Of a DNA stretch of 30,188 bases, positions 1-8,848 are shown piece after piece. Location of the stretch: IMG/VR virus record IMGVR_UViG_3300024333_000019, positions 1 through 30,188 of that record, one strand, 5' to 3'. The notes beneath the pieces were generated by a model that did no database searches, was not told the DNA's origin, and saw only the letters and a list, made by a program, of their open reading frames with translations. Source of the stretch: a virus. How positions within the stretch are numbered: position 1 is the stretch's first letter; every line of letters starts with the position of its first letter. Both the position numbers and the translations under genes were made by a program.

Positions 1-3000
1 TCAGCTCCAGCGCTATCATATAGTTTCATATTATATGGGTCGATACTGGTGTAGGAGCCGTCGGTGATGACAGAACCAGAAGGCATAATAAGATTTCTCA
101 AATTTGAGCCGTCTAAAAAAAGATTTCCTCCCATATATATATCGGCAGTCATACGAGTCCAACTAAACATAGCATTTGAATTTTGTCCTGAGCCCTCCCA
201 ATCTATGAATACAGCCTCCCCATTTTTATCATAAAGTTTCCTATTATACGGATCTATGCTGGTGTAGGAGCCATCTTTAATTAACGCTCCAGAACCCATA
301 ACAATATCATCGGCATAAATCGTCTGGATTGTGGTATCAATATCCTTTGTAAAGTGCCACCTTGAGTCCCCGCTGTTGTAATAGAGATATGCGTTCACAT
401 TATCAGCCAAAGAGATTAACGCATTATCGGAAGCATCGGTTAAAGCTCTTGTTGATGGAAGGAACCACCCGTCTCCGCTACTATCTTGGAGTTCTGAATA
501 GAATCTTGCTTGACCTGTGGTTTGAATAGAAAGCCCTATGTTAGTTCCAGAACCATTCCAGTCAAAAGTGCAAGTTGCATTACTATTAAGAAGCTGTCTG
601 TTAAACGGGTCTATACTGGTGGCGGAGCCGTCGGTAATAGTATAACTTCCGGAAGTAAATTTCATATTAGCTGAACCCATGTCTAAGGTATGTAGCGGTG
701 TTACATCACCATTATAATCCCAGTCTAAAGTAGGAAGTCCTGAGCTGTCGTATAAGTATCTGTTGTATGGGTCTATGCTGGTGTTGGAGCCATCTTTAAT
801 CTTACTCCCACTTTCAAATCTTAATTCTCCACCCTGCATGTTCAAATACTTGTCTGATGGTATTTTGAGAGCACTACTATCGTAGAAAAACATTAATCCG
901 CTAGAAGAATAAAAATTAACATACCCGCTTTCATCGGCAGCGTAGAAACCAGATGTTCCCCAATAAAGTTTCCCTGCGTCCAGATACAGATTCCCGCCGC
1001 CAGAACCTGTTCCATCTTTAAGATAAATATGCTGTCCGTTTGCGGCAAATGGGTCGGATACCAATTTAACTCCGAGATTAGCGTCGAGTTGGAGCATTTC
1101 CCATGAACCGCCAGAAACACTATCTGAAGAATACAAACTCATTACGCCATTGGCTCCTGCGGATATGTAGGCATTACCAGATGAACCTATAGTTAAGTAT
1201 CCACTACTCCAACCTGCTGTCTCATTGCCTGAAGAATCGTGGAGGGTTCTGCCATACGGATCTATACTAGTGTAGGAGTTCCCGACAATTACATCGCCAG
1301 AGGCGTTAAAATCAATGTCATACCCGCCAGTAGTATTCCCAAGAGCGAGGGTCTGGGCGAGGGTTTCACCACCACCACCGCCTCCACCGACTTCTGATTC
1401 AACCCCTGCCGAAGTAAGTTTGTATAACTTATCGTCTGACTTGAAGTATATCTTATTGTGATTAGCGGCAGGGTTAGCAGGTGTAGTAATCTGCAAGAAG
1501 TCAACTGCTGTCGGGTCAATCTCTCCATCCACCGTCAGCTTACCTGCGAAATATCCATCCTTGAACTTATGAGTGCTATCACCCAAGTCAATATCGTTGT
1601 TCGTGGTCGGGGCCAACTTCCCATCAGTTAAAGTAATCTGCTCTGTTGCACCAATATTGAAATCTATTCCGTTTGTCCCGCCTCGCAAAAGAAGGCTGTC
1701 CGTTGCCGTAGTCGCATCGCTCTGTATGCTGAATATCGTGCCTGAATGTAATATCTGCCCATCCTGCCCAGCCCCGAATGAAAGACAACCTGCCGCACCA
1801 GAGGTTCCATCAACTAAAATCTGAATTTCACCGTCCGAGACTATCTTCAGCCTTTCCGTGCCTGTGGTAGTCGTAGTATCTGCGGCTGTGTAAAAGGACA
1901 TTTGAGTAGCCGTATTAAATAGAGCTGAACCGCCACCAAAAGATACACTATTTGCTGTGCTGCTACTTGTCGCAAGAAATATCCCGACTGGTTCTTCAGC
2001 GTTAGTGTAGTGGTAAGCACCCACTCTTGCTGATTTATTTGTTGCGTTAGTACGGGTTACTGCTACGTTGTTATCCGCCCCAACAACTATGCTCATTACG
2101 CCAGAAGCCACATCTAACATCGCTGAATTGGAAGGGGCTGTCGTGCCTATGCCTACAAGACCCGCATTGGTAATCCTTACTCGTTCTGCTCTTGTTGTGG
2201 ACAAGTTCGGGGTTGTTTCAAAGGTGATATAAGTTCCTGTTGCTCCAGCGTTAAATGTTTCTGCGGCTAATATGCCTATGACCCCATTAGAAGAAGATGG
2301 GAATGCTGCCCCCGTATATCCCCTTCCAAAAATAGCCGATATATAATCCCCCGATTGAACTACTGCGGGACTGGCGATTGTTCCTCTTGCTCTTCTCCCA
2401 ACCGTGCCTCCTGAATAATTTGTGTTTGAATATACATCAGAATAAATGGCGACCTCATCTTGCTTAACAACATGAAGCGAACTGGTTGGACTCGTCGTTC
2501 CTATTCCAACATTGCCATCTTTTATAGTTAAAGTATCTGCCGCACCATAAGTTGAAAATGTCATTCTTGCGGTAGAACCTTCATCCATTGTATAGATTCT
2601 GCCTACTTCTGTTGAAGTGCTCTCAACGAACTTTATCTGTATGCCTGCCCCAGTGCTTGAACCTGAAGTGCGAAGTCTTAAAAATTCTTTATCAGTATTA
2701 CCTGCGGCATTATAGATTTCCAATGGAGTGGAAGGACTTGTTGTTCCTATGCCAACATTGCCTGACCCAAGAATAGTCATTAATTCTGTTGCATAGTTCT
2801 TAAATTGGAAAACAGGTTCAGTAGAACTGAGTGCTTGAGCGGCAGTTCCACTTTTCTTTGCCCCAGCAAAAACAAGGGCGGGGGCTGTAACTGTAGTATC
2901 GCCAACTGTGCCTCTAAAGTAAAATGCAGTTGCATTAGAGTCGCTCAATCCATCAATTCTTAGACCGCCTGCTGTTCCATTATAAGGGAGCACCCCACCA

Positions 3001-3854
3001 TAAACATTTGTAGGGTAGAGGTCCGTCATACCGTGAGCAACATCAGCATCGGAGAGATAAAAACTCCCGTCCTTCAATTCCAATTTTTCTTGTGGACTTG
3101 TCGTTCCTACACCGACAAAACCAGCATTAGTAATTCTCATTCTTTCGGCAGGGGTTATAGAACCGTCGGGAGTTGTAAGGAAAGTTAGATTTCCCGGCAT
3201 ATCACTTGAGCCAGGTGTAGCATCTACTTGGCTTAATATTCTTGCTCCGTTTACTCGGGAAGTTCCACTCCAGCCTTGAAAGTTAATAGCCCCAAGTGTA
3301 TCTCCGCTTGATACTATCGTAGGAGACGCTATTGTTCCTCTTGCCTTCAAAAGATTGAGTGCGGGAGCAGTAGCACCAGTATCAGATGCGGCAATAATTC
3401 TTTGAACTGTTGAAGAGTCGGTAGCAATATCAAGCGAGTCCGAAGTAGGAGCAAGAGAAACACTTGGCGAACCACTTGTTATGGTCACCTTTTTGTTCGT
3501 CGTATCAAAGATTACAAAATCTGTTCCGTCCGCTTGGGCGATATTGATTGCAGTAGTGGAATTTGCGGAGGGACGGATGTCGTTTCCCGCAGTGAGATTA
3601 AGATTGCCCGTCATCGTGTTATCGCCGTTTAAGTGGAGAGAGAGCGGATCGGTTTCCGCTGATACAATGGTCAAATTATCTATTGTATCGAGCGCTTTTT
3701 GAACATCGGTGTCCGCTGGAGAAAGATTCCCGTTAAAATTAGTCGTGTCAGTTTCTATCTCCGCGGCGAGAGAATACACCGCCTGAGAATCCGCAAACGC
3801 AGGCTGACAAGAAATGAGAAGAAAAGGAATTGCAAGAATCCAGAGTTTTTTCAT
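1..3854 (-). CDS. Fibre/adhesin-like repeat protein with signal peptide (3' end outside window)
   Basis: I translated this frame by hand and it stays open from an ATG at 3854 to the left edge, about 1284 residues with no stop. The start is fixed by an AGGAAAGG ribosome-binding site and an ATGA overlap with the upstream methyltransferase. The N-terminus (MKKLWILAIPFLLISC) is a charged then hydrophobic signal sequence. LISC at residues 13-16 fits a lipobox, and AFA|D at 21/22 fits signal peptidase I instead. Four VG(I/V)GTT(S/A)P motifs lie near residues 246, 366, 448 and 565, a run of seven glycines near 827, and five TSIDPYxR-type repeats from about 862 to the edge. VGIGTTSP repeats are typical of long tail-fibre and adhesin proteins that often end in an S74 intramolecular chaperone; any such end lies outside. 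I infer a fibre or surface adhesin. A leader peptide is unusual for a virion fibre, so a surface-expressed protein is possible. Confidence 0.8.
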   Translation of the reverse strand, partial: MKKLWILAIPFLLISCQPAFADSQAVYSLAAEIETDTTNFNGNLSPADTDVQKALDTIDNLTIVSAETDPLSLHLNGDNTMTGNLNLTAGNDIRPSANSTTAINIAQADGTDFVIFDTTNKKVTITSGSPSVSLAPTSDSLDIATDSSTVQRIIAASDTGATAPALNLLKARGTIASPTIVSSGDTLGAINFQGWSGTSRVNGARILSQVDATPGSSDMPGNLTFLTTPDGSITPAERMRITNAGFVGVGTTSPQEKLELKDGSFYLSDADVAHGMTDLYPTNVYGGVLPYNGTAGGLRIDGLSDSNATAFYFRGTVGDTTVTAPALVFAGAKKSGTAAQALSSTEPVFQFKNYATELMTILGSGNVGIGTTSPSTPLEIYNAAGNTDKEFLRLRTSGSSTGAGIQIKFVESTSTEVGRIYTMDEGSTARMTFSTYGAADTLTIKDGNVGIGTTSPTSSLHVVKQDEVAIYSDVYSNTNYSGGTVGRRARGTIASPAVVQSGDYISAIFGRGYTGAAFPSSSNGVIGILAAETFNAGATGTYITFETTPNLSTTRAERVRITNAGLVGIGTTAPSNSAMLDVASGVMSIVVGADNNVAVTRTNATNKSARVGAYHYTNAEEPVGIFLATSSSTANSVSFGGGSALFNTATQMSFYTAADTTTTTGTERLKIVSDGEIQILVDGTSGAAGCLSFGAGQDGQILHSGTIFSIQSDATTATDSLLLRGGTNGIDFNIGATEQITLTDGKLAPTTNNDIDLGDSTHKFKDGYFAGKLTVDGEIDPTAVDFLQITTPANPAANHNKIYFKSDDKLYKLTSAGVESEVGGGGGGGETLAQTLALGNTTGGYDIDFNASGDVIVGNSYTSIDPYGRTLHDSSGNETAGWSSGYLTIGSSGNAYISAGANGVMSLYSSDSVSGGSWEMLQLDANLGVKLVSDPFAANGQHIYLKDGTGSGGGNLYLDAGKLYWGTSGFYAADESGYVNFYSSSGLMFFYDSSALKIPSDKYLNMQGGELRFESGSKIKDGSNTSIDPYNRYLYDSSGLPTLDWDYNGDVTPLHTLDMGSANMKFTSGSYTITDGSATSIDPFNRQLLNSNATCTFDWNGSGTNIGLSIQTTGQARFYSELQDSSGDGWFLPSTRALTDASDNALISLADNVNAYLYYNSGDSRWHFTKDIDTTIQTIYADDIVMGSGALIKDGSYTSIDPYNRKLYDKNGEAVFIDWEGSGQNSNAMFSWTRMTADIYMGGNLFLDGSNLRNLIMPSGSVITDGSYTSIDPYNMKLYDSAGA
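30..1285 (-). repeat. Five degenerate TSIDPYxR repeats inside the fibre-like gene
   Basis: A 21-nt unit encoding roughly (S/N)-x-T-S-I-D-P-(Y/F)-(N/G)-(R/M) recurs at about 37-57, 251-271, 608-628, 769-789 and 1260-1280 in plus coordinates. Each copy is usually preceded by (K/T)DGS and followed by a (K/Y/Q)L(Y/L)(D/N) stretch. Spacing is irregular (about 160-490 nt), so these are protein-level repeats, probably one per beta-helical or triple-stranded fibre segment, and not a simple tandem DNA repeat. Confidence 0.75.
2130..3120 (-). repeat. Four VGIGTT(S/A)P protein repeats in the fibre-like gene
   Basis: The segments near 3094-3118, 2730-2758, 2486-2512 and 2133-2160 (plus coordinates) each encode (N/G)-x-V-G-(I/V)-G-T-T-(S/A)-P, usually followed by L-E-hydrophobic or S-L-H-V. 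Two of them follow an ERMRITN/ERVRITN-type strand. The motif recurs in long fibre proteins of phages and environmental bacteria and probably marks repeated fibre modules. Confidence 0.7.
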
Positions 3855-4573
3855 TTTAGACCTTTCCTCATGATCAAATGAAAATCGTTCTTGTAAAGAA
3901 ACCGAGGAGAAAGATTCACGACCTGAGCAAGCGGCTCTCTCTCAAATCCGTTCTTAAAAAAAGAGTTTTTCATGTTTTCCAGCGAGTACATGGTCCTGTT
4001 CTCGATCCCCCAATGACCGAAGTCCTTGAACCCAGTCTCGATCGCGCTCCCGGCATCCGGGGCCATGACGAATACCACGCCTCCCGGCTTAACGAGTGCC
4101 GCGGCCTTCTCAATCGCTTTCTCAGGATCAGAAAAGGATCCAACGACATGATGAAGGATCACGAGGTCGTACATGTCATTAAACTCGAATTTCTCGAAAT
4201 CCCCGGTGATATAATCGTTTTTGATGAGATCGATCCCGTCCGAAAGCCAACCGCGATCGCGCATATTAAGAATGTTTTCCGGGAACCCGAACCCGACATC
4301 GAGAGATTCCCGGCCGTAGGTCGCTTCCTCAATGATCGGCATGTAGACGCGCCTTGGATAATCAATGCGGTCCTGAAAGAACTTCGCTTCCCGGATCTTT
4401 GCGAGATATCCCGGCGTGAACCGTTTCTGGTCCACCGGGCGATCGTGATAGATCACCCCGCACCGGCAGAAGAAATAAACGAGGTCCGTCCCTTCCGGGC
4501 TCCGCATCGTGTACTTCTGCGCCGGGATCCTATTACAAATTCTGCATCTGGATAGCGTTTCCTGAGTGTTCAC
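3851..4573 (-). CDS. Zinc-ribbon class I SAM-dependent methyltransferase
   Basis: The 240-residue product starts at GTG 4573 behind a GGAG site. The N-terminus carries CRIC (residues 10-13) and CRCG (about 36-39), a likely zinc-binding pair. A Rossmann methyltransferase core follows: LDVGFGFPENILNM as the SAM-binding motif I, DLVILHHVVGSFSDPEKAI as the post-II region, then a KPGGVVFVMAPDAG strand typical of Methyltransf_11/23-like enzymes. The substrate is not evident. It lies at the end of the glycosyltransferase cassette, overlapping the upstream GT9 gene by 41 nt and coupled by ATGA to the fibre-like gene, which suggests action on a sugar, nucleotide-sugar or surface polymer. A tailoring role for the fibre is also possible. 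Confidence 0.8.
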   Translation of the reverse strand: MNTQETLSRCRICNRIPAQKYTMRSPEGTDLVYFFCRCGVIYHDRPVDQKRFTPGYLAKIREAKFFQDRIDYPRRVYMPIIEEATYGRESLDVGFGFPENILNMRDRGWLSDGIDLIKNDYITGDFEKFEFNDMYDLVILHHVVGSFSDPEKAIEKAAALVKPGGVVFVMAPDAGSAIETGFKDFGHWGIENRTMYSLENMKNSFFKNGFEREPLAQVVNLSPRFLYKNDFHLIMRKGLK

Positions 4574-5570
4574 TTTTTACTCCGAATTTTGATTTTACGG
4601 TTTCGATCTTCTCTTTTACGAGGTCTGGCCGGATCCCTTTCGACATACAGACCGGGATAAGACTGAGCCGGTCCACGGGGCATTGAGTGGACGCTTTGTA
4701 AATAAGACGGAAGCACGGGGAGCATGGCGCGAGGTGCTCATCCGCTTGTAGAGAGAAATCGTTCACGAAATGTTTCGTGAGGTTATTGAGCGTATTCGAC
4801 CCGACAAGCCCGATCTTTGGAGTGACGTAACAGCCGGCGGCATGTAAAAGGCCGGTATCCGGGGCCACCACAAGATCCGCGTACTTACAGGCGAGCGCCG
4901 CTTCGCGCATGGACCAGATCCCGGACCGGTTCACGACACGCTTATCCTTGTGCTCGAGCGCCTGACAGAGCTCGTCCCCGGTCGTGATGAATACGATATC
5001 GGGATGATCCCTTAGGAGTTCAGCCATGACATAATCTGTGTAGGGGTACGCCTTATGGAGCGCGGAACCGGATAGCCCCCAAACAATGACGAACCTGTTC
5101 CTAAACTGCTCGAACCATTTCCGCATCGAGGTCTCCTCTTCCTCGGAAAAGAAAAGTTCGGGAAGAAAGCTTTCAATATGCGTGTTTTGCTCAACGCCGG
5201 CATAAGTAAAGGTGTGCTCGTAAAAGTTCTTGTCGCACCGCGCGCGCCGCTCGTCTTTCGATAGGTTATACGCCGGGTCGATCGGATGAAGAGAGATCGC
5301 GCGCTCGAGACTCTCGCAAAGATTGATTAGTTTGTCGCACCCTAGATTATTTTTCAGCATATTCCAATGCTCGACCAACTTATCGTCTGGGACGGAGTTC
5401 GCCACATACGGAACGAACTGGTCAATGTTCGAGTTCTCTTTCAGGACTTTCATTCCGATCTCTGAAGTGTGGAGGACGATCGTATGCCCCTGCCTCTTCA
5501 GGAACCTTAAAAACGGAGTGATCACGATCGAATCACCCCACGCTCCGAGACGAACTACGAGTATCTTCAT
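4533..5570 (-). CDS. Glycosyltransferase family 9 (heptosyltransferase-like)
   Basis: The 345-residue product begins MKILVVRLGAWGDSIVITP, the GT9 N-terminal nucleotide-binding loop (R-x-GAxGDxI). The C-terminal half has the sugar-nucleotide-binding signature VAPDTGLLHAAGC near residue 232. It then has the cysteine cluster CSPC...CPVD...PVC that is common near the C-terminus of heptosyltransferases. GT9 enzymes usually transfer heptose from ADP-heptose onto lipopolysaccharide core. Here the acceptor is unknown. The gene starts by ATGA overlap with the upstream GT2 stop. It is a diverged paralogue of the GT9 half of the 7216-8778 fusion: both share R-x-GAxGD, the HK(A/I)YP segment and the four-cysteine tail. 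Confidence 0.85.
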   Translation of the reverse strand: MKILVVRLGAWGDSIVITPFLRFLKRQGHTIVLHTSEIGMKVLKENSNIDQFVPYVANSVPDDKLVEHWNMLKNNLGCDKLINLCESLERAISLHPIDPAYNLSKDERRARCDKNFYEHTFTYAGVEQNTHIESFLPELFFSEEEETSMRKWFEQFRNRFVIVWGLSGSALHKAYPYTDYVMAELLRDHPDIVFITTGDELCQALEHKDKRVVNRSGIWSMREAALACKYADLVVAPDTGLLHAAGCYVTPKIGLVGSNTLNNLTKHFVNDFSLQADEHLAPCSPCFRLIYKASTQCPVDRLSLIPVCMSKGIRPDLVKEKIETVKSKFGVKSEHSGNAIQMQNL

Positions 5571-6376
5571 ACGATTATTTCCGGCACTTTTTCGGTTTCT
5601 TTTTCTTCATAATGAAACTCCAGTTTTCCCCATTTCCCCATCTGTTGATTGATCGGGATCGCGCCTAAAATCTCGTTCATGGCCGCCCCGAACCATTTCG
5701 AGGCGAATATCTTCTGGTCCGCGTAGGGAGTGATCCCCATCGGAAGCCATGTGCAGGACTGATGGTGGAACACCTTCGACTTCGGTTCCACGACCACCGC
5801 GAACTCCTGAAAGATAGCGCGCAGGCAATAATCGTTATCGGAGTTATGATTCCGCATTTTCTCGTCGAGAAGCCCTGTCATTTCGACGCAATCCTTGGAC
5901 AGAAGCACGGAACAGAACGGAAACCACACGCATTGAACCGGTTCCTTGAACGCGTCCTTCTCCTGAGAGGCGTACACAAGCCCTGTCGTGAGGTCCGCGC
6001 CTCCGGCCGCTTCCCGGTACGGTTCCCAAGACCCGATCCTTGTCGAACCAACGACCCCGATCCTTTTATCGGATTCCGCAAGCTCGACCAAGGATTTCAC
6101 GAAATCCGGCTGTCCCTCAGCGTCATTGTTCAGGACAAGCACATAATCATAATCAAGACGGAGCGCCCTAAGCCCCTCATTCACGGCTTTTGTAAAACCC
6201 GAATTATTCGGGATTCTGATTGTCTCGGTGAGAGAGTTTGAATAGGGACGCTCGCTACCGTCATCGATCACAACGATCCTGACGGGTATTCCTGCGTTTT
6301 TAAGAACATACTCAACGCACTTATCGGTAAGATCCGCGTGGTTGAACATGGGTATAAGAACGACAACCTTTTTCAT
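5567..6376 (-). CDS. Family 2 glycosyltransferase (GT-A fold)
   Basis: The 269-residue product has the GT2 layout. A VVVLIPMFNHADLTDKC N-terminus is followed by VVIDDGSE around residue 37 (nucleotide-binding Asp) and NNSGFTKAVNEGL. The DxD-type motif is VLVLNNDAEGQPDFV near residue 80. VGSTRIGSWEP and a late DNDYCLRA segment correspond to the ED/NDYC catalytic-base region of rhamnosyltransferase-like GT2s. No membrane helix is visible, so it is a cytoplasmic transferase. The ATG is preceded by GAGGGG and overlaps the upstream stop (ATGA); its own stop overlaps the next start. It probably builds the same glycan as the flanking GT9 genes. Confidence 0.88.
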   Translation of the reverse strand: MKKVVVLIPMFNHADLTDKCVEYVLKNAGIPVRIVVIDDGSERPYSNSLTETIRIPNNSGFTKAVNEGLRALRLDYDYVLVLNNDAEGQPDFVKSLVELAESDKRIGVVGSTRIGSWEPYREAAGGADLTTGLVYASQEKDAFKEPVQCVWFPFCSVLLSKDCVEMTGLLDEKMRNHNSDNDYCLRAIFQEFAVVVEPKSKVFHHQSCTWLPMGITPYADQKIFASKWFGAAMNEILGAIPINQQMGKWGKLEFHYEEKETEKVPEIIV

Positions 6377-6750
6377 GCTACGACCCCTCTCGCTTTAAGA
6401 CGCAGGAAAAGATCGTGTGCGTCACGCTCCGTTTTCTGGAACCGGCGCTTCTGTCGCTCGATAAAATTCTCTGCCCGGTATTCTGAGCTTGCGCGCATCT
6501 TCTCGACATGTTTTAGCCAACGGATATGATAATCCCAGCAAAGGGAGTTCCCACAGTGGGACGGTTCCCCGCGCTTCTCATCCCACCGTTTCTCGAGGAT
6601 ATACCGCTCGATATTCTGGAGCGACCACGAGAACCATTTCCCGCAGATCGGGCATTTCATCTCCCCGCACACGGGTTTCCCTTCCTTTCGGAACCGATAT
6701 CCAAGGAAATTCCCTTTCTGTTCCTTCCAACTGTCCATGACTACCGGCAT
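6373..6750 (-). CDS. Small cysteine/tryptophan-rich zinc-binding protein
   Basis: The 125-residue product is not assignable to a named family. CPIC...W near residues 34-37 and CGNSLCWDYHIRW near 67 supply four or more cysteines in a zinc-finger-like spacing. The remainder is basic and helical (EKMRASSEYRAENFIERQKRRFQK). The start at ATG 6750 follows GGAGGG with an 8-nt gap. It sits in tight overlap between a methyltransferase and GT2, so it is part of the glycan operon. Nucleic-acid or protein binding is possible, but I assign no function. Confidence 0.65.
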   Translation of the reverse strand: MPVVMDSWKEQKGNFLGYRFRKEGKPVCGEMKCPICGKWFSWSLQNIERYILEKRWDEKRGEPSHCGNSLCWDYHIRWLKHVEKMRASSEYRAENFIERQKRRFQKTERDAHDLFLRLKARGVVA

Positions 6751-7226
6751 ACGAGGATCCCTCCGAGCCCGTTCTGTCTTTTGTCGTAAAAGTATTCAAG
6801 ATTGTTCTCGACGCAGAAATTCGCGACCGCGATCAGGACCCCATCACAGTTCATGTCATGGAGAAGGATCACCCCTCCCGGCCTTACTCTTGGAGCCCAA
6901 AGCATGAGTTCATTCGTGGTATGCTGAAGTTCGTGGTTCGTGTCGATGAACAGAAGATCGATCGAGTCGTTCTCCATCCCGACCATGAGACTGTCCGATT
7001 GAATAAAAACGATGTGCGGCTCGTACTCCCCTTTCATCCACTTGCACCGGGGCCGGCAATCGTCCTTATCGATCGTAATGACGCGCCCCCCTGTTTTCAT
7101 GGCGGCCTGAACGAGCGTGTGCGTGGATTCCCCTTCCCGGGTCCCGAGCTCCACGATCCGCGTCGCCTTGAGATACCGGACCCACGCCGCGAGAAGAGGA
7201 AGATGTTCGTCAATATCACTTGGCAT
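6741..7226 (-). CDS. Class I SAM-dependent methyltransferase (Methyltransf_24-like)
   Basis: The 161-residue product shows RIVELGTREGESTHTL (motif I, residues 22-37), GRVITIDKDD (motif II acidic residue), then NDSIDLLFIDTNHELQHTTNEL and PRVRPGGVILLHDMN. The FIDxxH...GGxxxxHD pattern is characteristic of the Methyltransf_24/cephalosporin-hydroxylase-like group, often found beside sugar biosynthesis and polysaccharide genes. GGAGG precedes the ATG. It overlaps the upstream fusion gene by 11 nt. It is a likely small-molecule or sugar O-methyltransferase, with substrate unproven. Confidence 0.82.
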   Translation of the reverse strand: MPSDIDEHLPLLAAWVRYLKATRIVELGTREGESTHTLVQAAMKTGGRVITIDKDDCRPRCKWMKGEYEPHIVFIQSDSLMVGMENDSIDLLFIDTNHELQHTTNELMLWAPRVRPGGVILLHDMNCDGVLIAVANFCVENNLEYFYDKRQNGLGGILVCR

Positions 7227-8778
7227 TTAAAATTGCCTCCGTTTTATTGAACCGCGTGTCCCGCCACTTCAGGTACACTTCCCAGATCCTCGATTTCAGA
7301 CGCTCTTTCGGGTGACCTTCCGAGATACAGACCGGGAGATTGAACTGTTTGTCAAGCGGACATCCTTCCGTTTCATGGACGAGCCGGTGGCAGGGATGGC
7401 ACGCCGCCTCGCTTTCCAAGGAATAGTCATTCTTCCAGTATTTCGTGAGGTTCTCTTTTGAGGAATGGGTCAGGAGACAGATCTTTGGAGTATCAAACGC
7501 ACTCGCGGCATTGATCACCCCGGACTCAGGGCCGATCACGAGGTCCATAACGGACGGCATGATGATCGATTGCCGCCAGAGCCATTGTCCGATCCGGGGA
7601 TGGATCTTCTTATTCTCAAAATCGAGCATCCGTATCTCAGGCCCCCCACAAAGATAGAACTCGATCTCCGGGATCTCGTCCGCGAGCTCGAGCATGATCT
7701 CGTCGGCAAACGGATAAATCTTGTGCCATGAACTGCCGGCAAGCGCCCATTGAACGAGGAACCGCCCTTTCTGTTTCTCTCTGAATAAATGGATCATGTG
7801 CTGTTCGTATTCCGAAAGATAAAGCTCCGGGTTCCTGCCGGTGATGTGGCCGTACCCTCCGAGCGCGAGGATCCAGTCCGTGTAATTGATGTTGCATCGT
7901 TTCTCGCGCGCCCATTTCGGGAGATTGAATAAATGCGCGTCCTTCGGCTCAAGGAGAAGCGTCCTCTCGATCGATTCGCAGAGGTTTATGAAAAGATCGA
8001 ACTTTTTCTTCAGAACCGCGTGGTATTCGTGGAGGTGCGTGGTCGGGATCGTGTATTTCTCGATCAGAAGAAGGTCGTCCACGCACGGACTATTCTCATA
8101 AACGCATGCCGTGGCCGGAGTGCAGTTCACGGTCACATGAAACCCGTCGTTTTTAAGTGTGCGAAGGAGAGGAGTGACCTGGATCGCGTCCCCGATCGCG
8201 CCGTACCGGCACACCACCGCTGTTTTCTGTTTCGGTTTCGCTTCTTGAACCTGAAAGGGCGACAAAAATTCGGATTTTAGCTTCTTTGCCACGATCAGGA
8301 ACGAATATTCGTCCCCTTCCGAGCAGGTCTCGCACCGCTCGAGGAAGAACGGGCCTATGCTTTCGAGGATTTTAATGACATCTTCGGGTAAAAAATCGTG
8401 TTTGTGCCTTGGATTTGCGTCCGGATGCCCGACATTCGGGTAAAGGTCCTTATGCGGAAGATATAAAATGAGCCGGCCGTCTATTTTGAGGACCCGGAAC
8501 ATGTCTCTCAGGAGTTCTTTCGGGAACGGCATGTCCTCGAGACAATGGGATGAGAACACCACATCAAAGAAATCGGAAGAAAACACTTTGAGAGGGTTCG
8601 GGCTCGAGAGATCGAGAAGAATATCAGCCGGGGCGAAGAGATCCACTCCTACCGCGGCCGGAACGATCTTCTCTGACCCGCACCCGACATCGAGAATGGA
8701 CCCGCGAAGGAGTTCCGCGATCCTTGGACGGACCTTCCGTTGCTCGAACCCCTGCGAAGTTTCAGCTTTCCAAACCAT
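7216..8778 (-). CDS. Methyltransferase - GT9 glycosyltransferase fusion protein
   Basis: The 520-residue protein joins two enzymes. Residues 1-170 form a class I methyltransferase: SILDVGCGSEKI as motif I, FDVVFSSHCLEDMPFP, then LKIDGRLILYLPHKDLY with a following HKHDF. From about residue 186 a GT9 domain begins with VVCRYGAIGDAIQVTPLL and continues through the AGSSWHKIYP and VIGPESGVINAASA sugar-nucleotide signatures to the CHPC...CPLD...PVC cysteine tail. GGAG stands 8 nt before the ATG. It is the first gene of the cassette after the hairpin at 8801-8835. The fusion suggests that transfer and methylation act in one pathway, for example capping a glycan. No frameshift is seen between the two halves. 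Confidence 0.85.
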   Translation of the reverse strand: MVWKAETSQGFEQRKVRPRIAELLRGSILDVGCGSEKIVPAAVGVDLFAPADILLDLSSPNPLKVFSSDFFDVVFSSHCLEDMPFPKELLRDMFRVLKIDGRLILYLPHKDLYPNVGHPDANPRHKHDFLPEDVIKILESIGPFFLERCETCSEGDEYSFLIVAKKLKSEFLSPFQVQEAKPKQKTAVVCRYGAIGDAIQVTPLLRTLKNDGFHVTVNCTPATACVYENSPCVDDLLLIEKYTIPTTHLHEYHAVLKKKFDLFINLCESIERTLLLEPKDAHLFNLPKWAREKRCNINYTDWILALGGYGHITGRNPELYLSEYEQHMIHLFREKQKGRFLVQWALAGSSWHKIYPFADEIMLELADEIPEIEFYLCGGPEIRMLDFENKKIHPRIGQWLWRQSIIMPSVMDLVIGPESGVINAASAFDTPKICLLTHSSKENLTKYWKNDYSLESEAACHPCHRLVHETEGCPLDKQFNLPVCISEGHPKERLKSRIWEVYLKWRDTRFNKTEAILNAK

Positions 8779-8800
8779 AAGATTTTCTCCAAGAGTTCCA

Positions 8801-8835
8801 CCGGGGCCTAGCGATGGAGAGCGCTAGAGCCCCGG
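8801..8835 (-). terminator. Strong hairpin between head genes and glycan cassette
   Basis: CCGGGGC pairs with GCCCCGG (7 bp) and an inner CTAGCG with CGCTAG (6 bp) around an 8-nt loop, with a single bulged base. It begins 14 nt after the stop of the last head-region gene. There is no U-tract after it on the minus strand, so it may be a Rho-assisted or attenuating terminator, or an mRNA-stabilising hairpin, and not a classic intrinsic terminator. Confidence 0.6.
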
Positions 8836-8848
8836 CTTCCCTCAAACC

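Noticed and set aside
3878-4555. A 225-codon plus-strand frame
   Set aside because: It is the antisense shadow of the well-supported methyltransferase.
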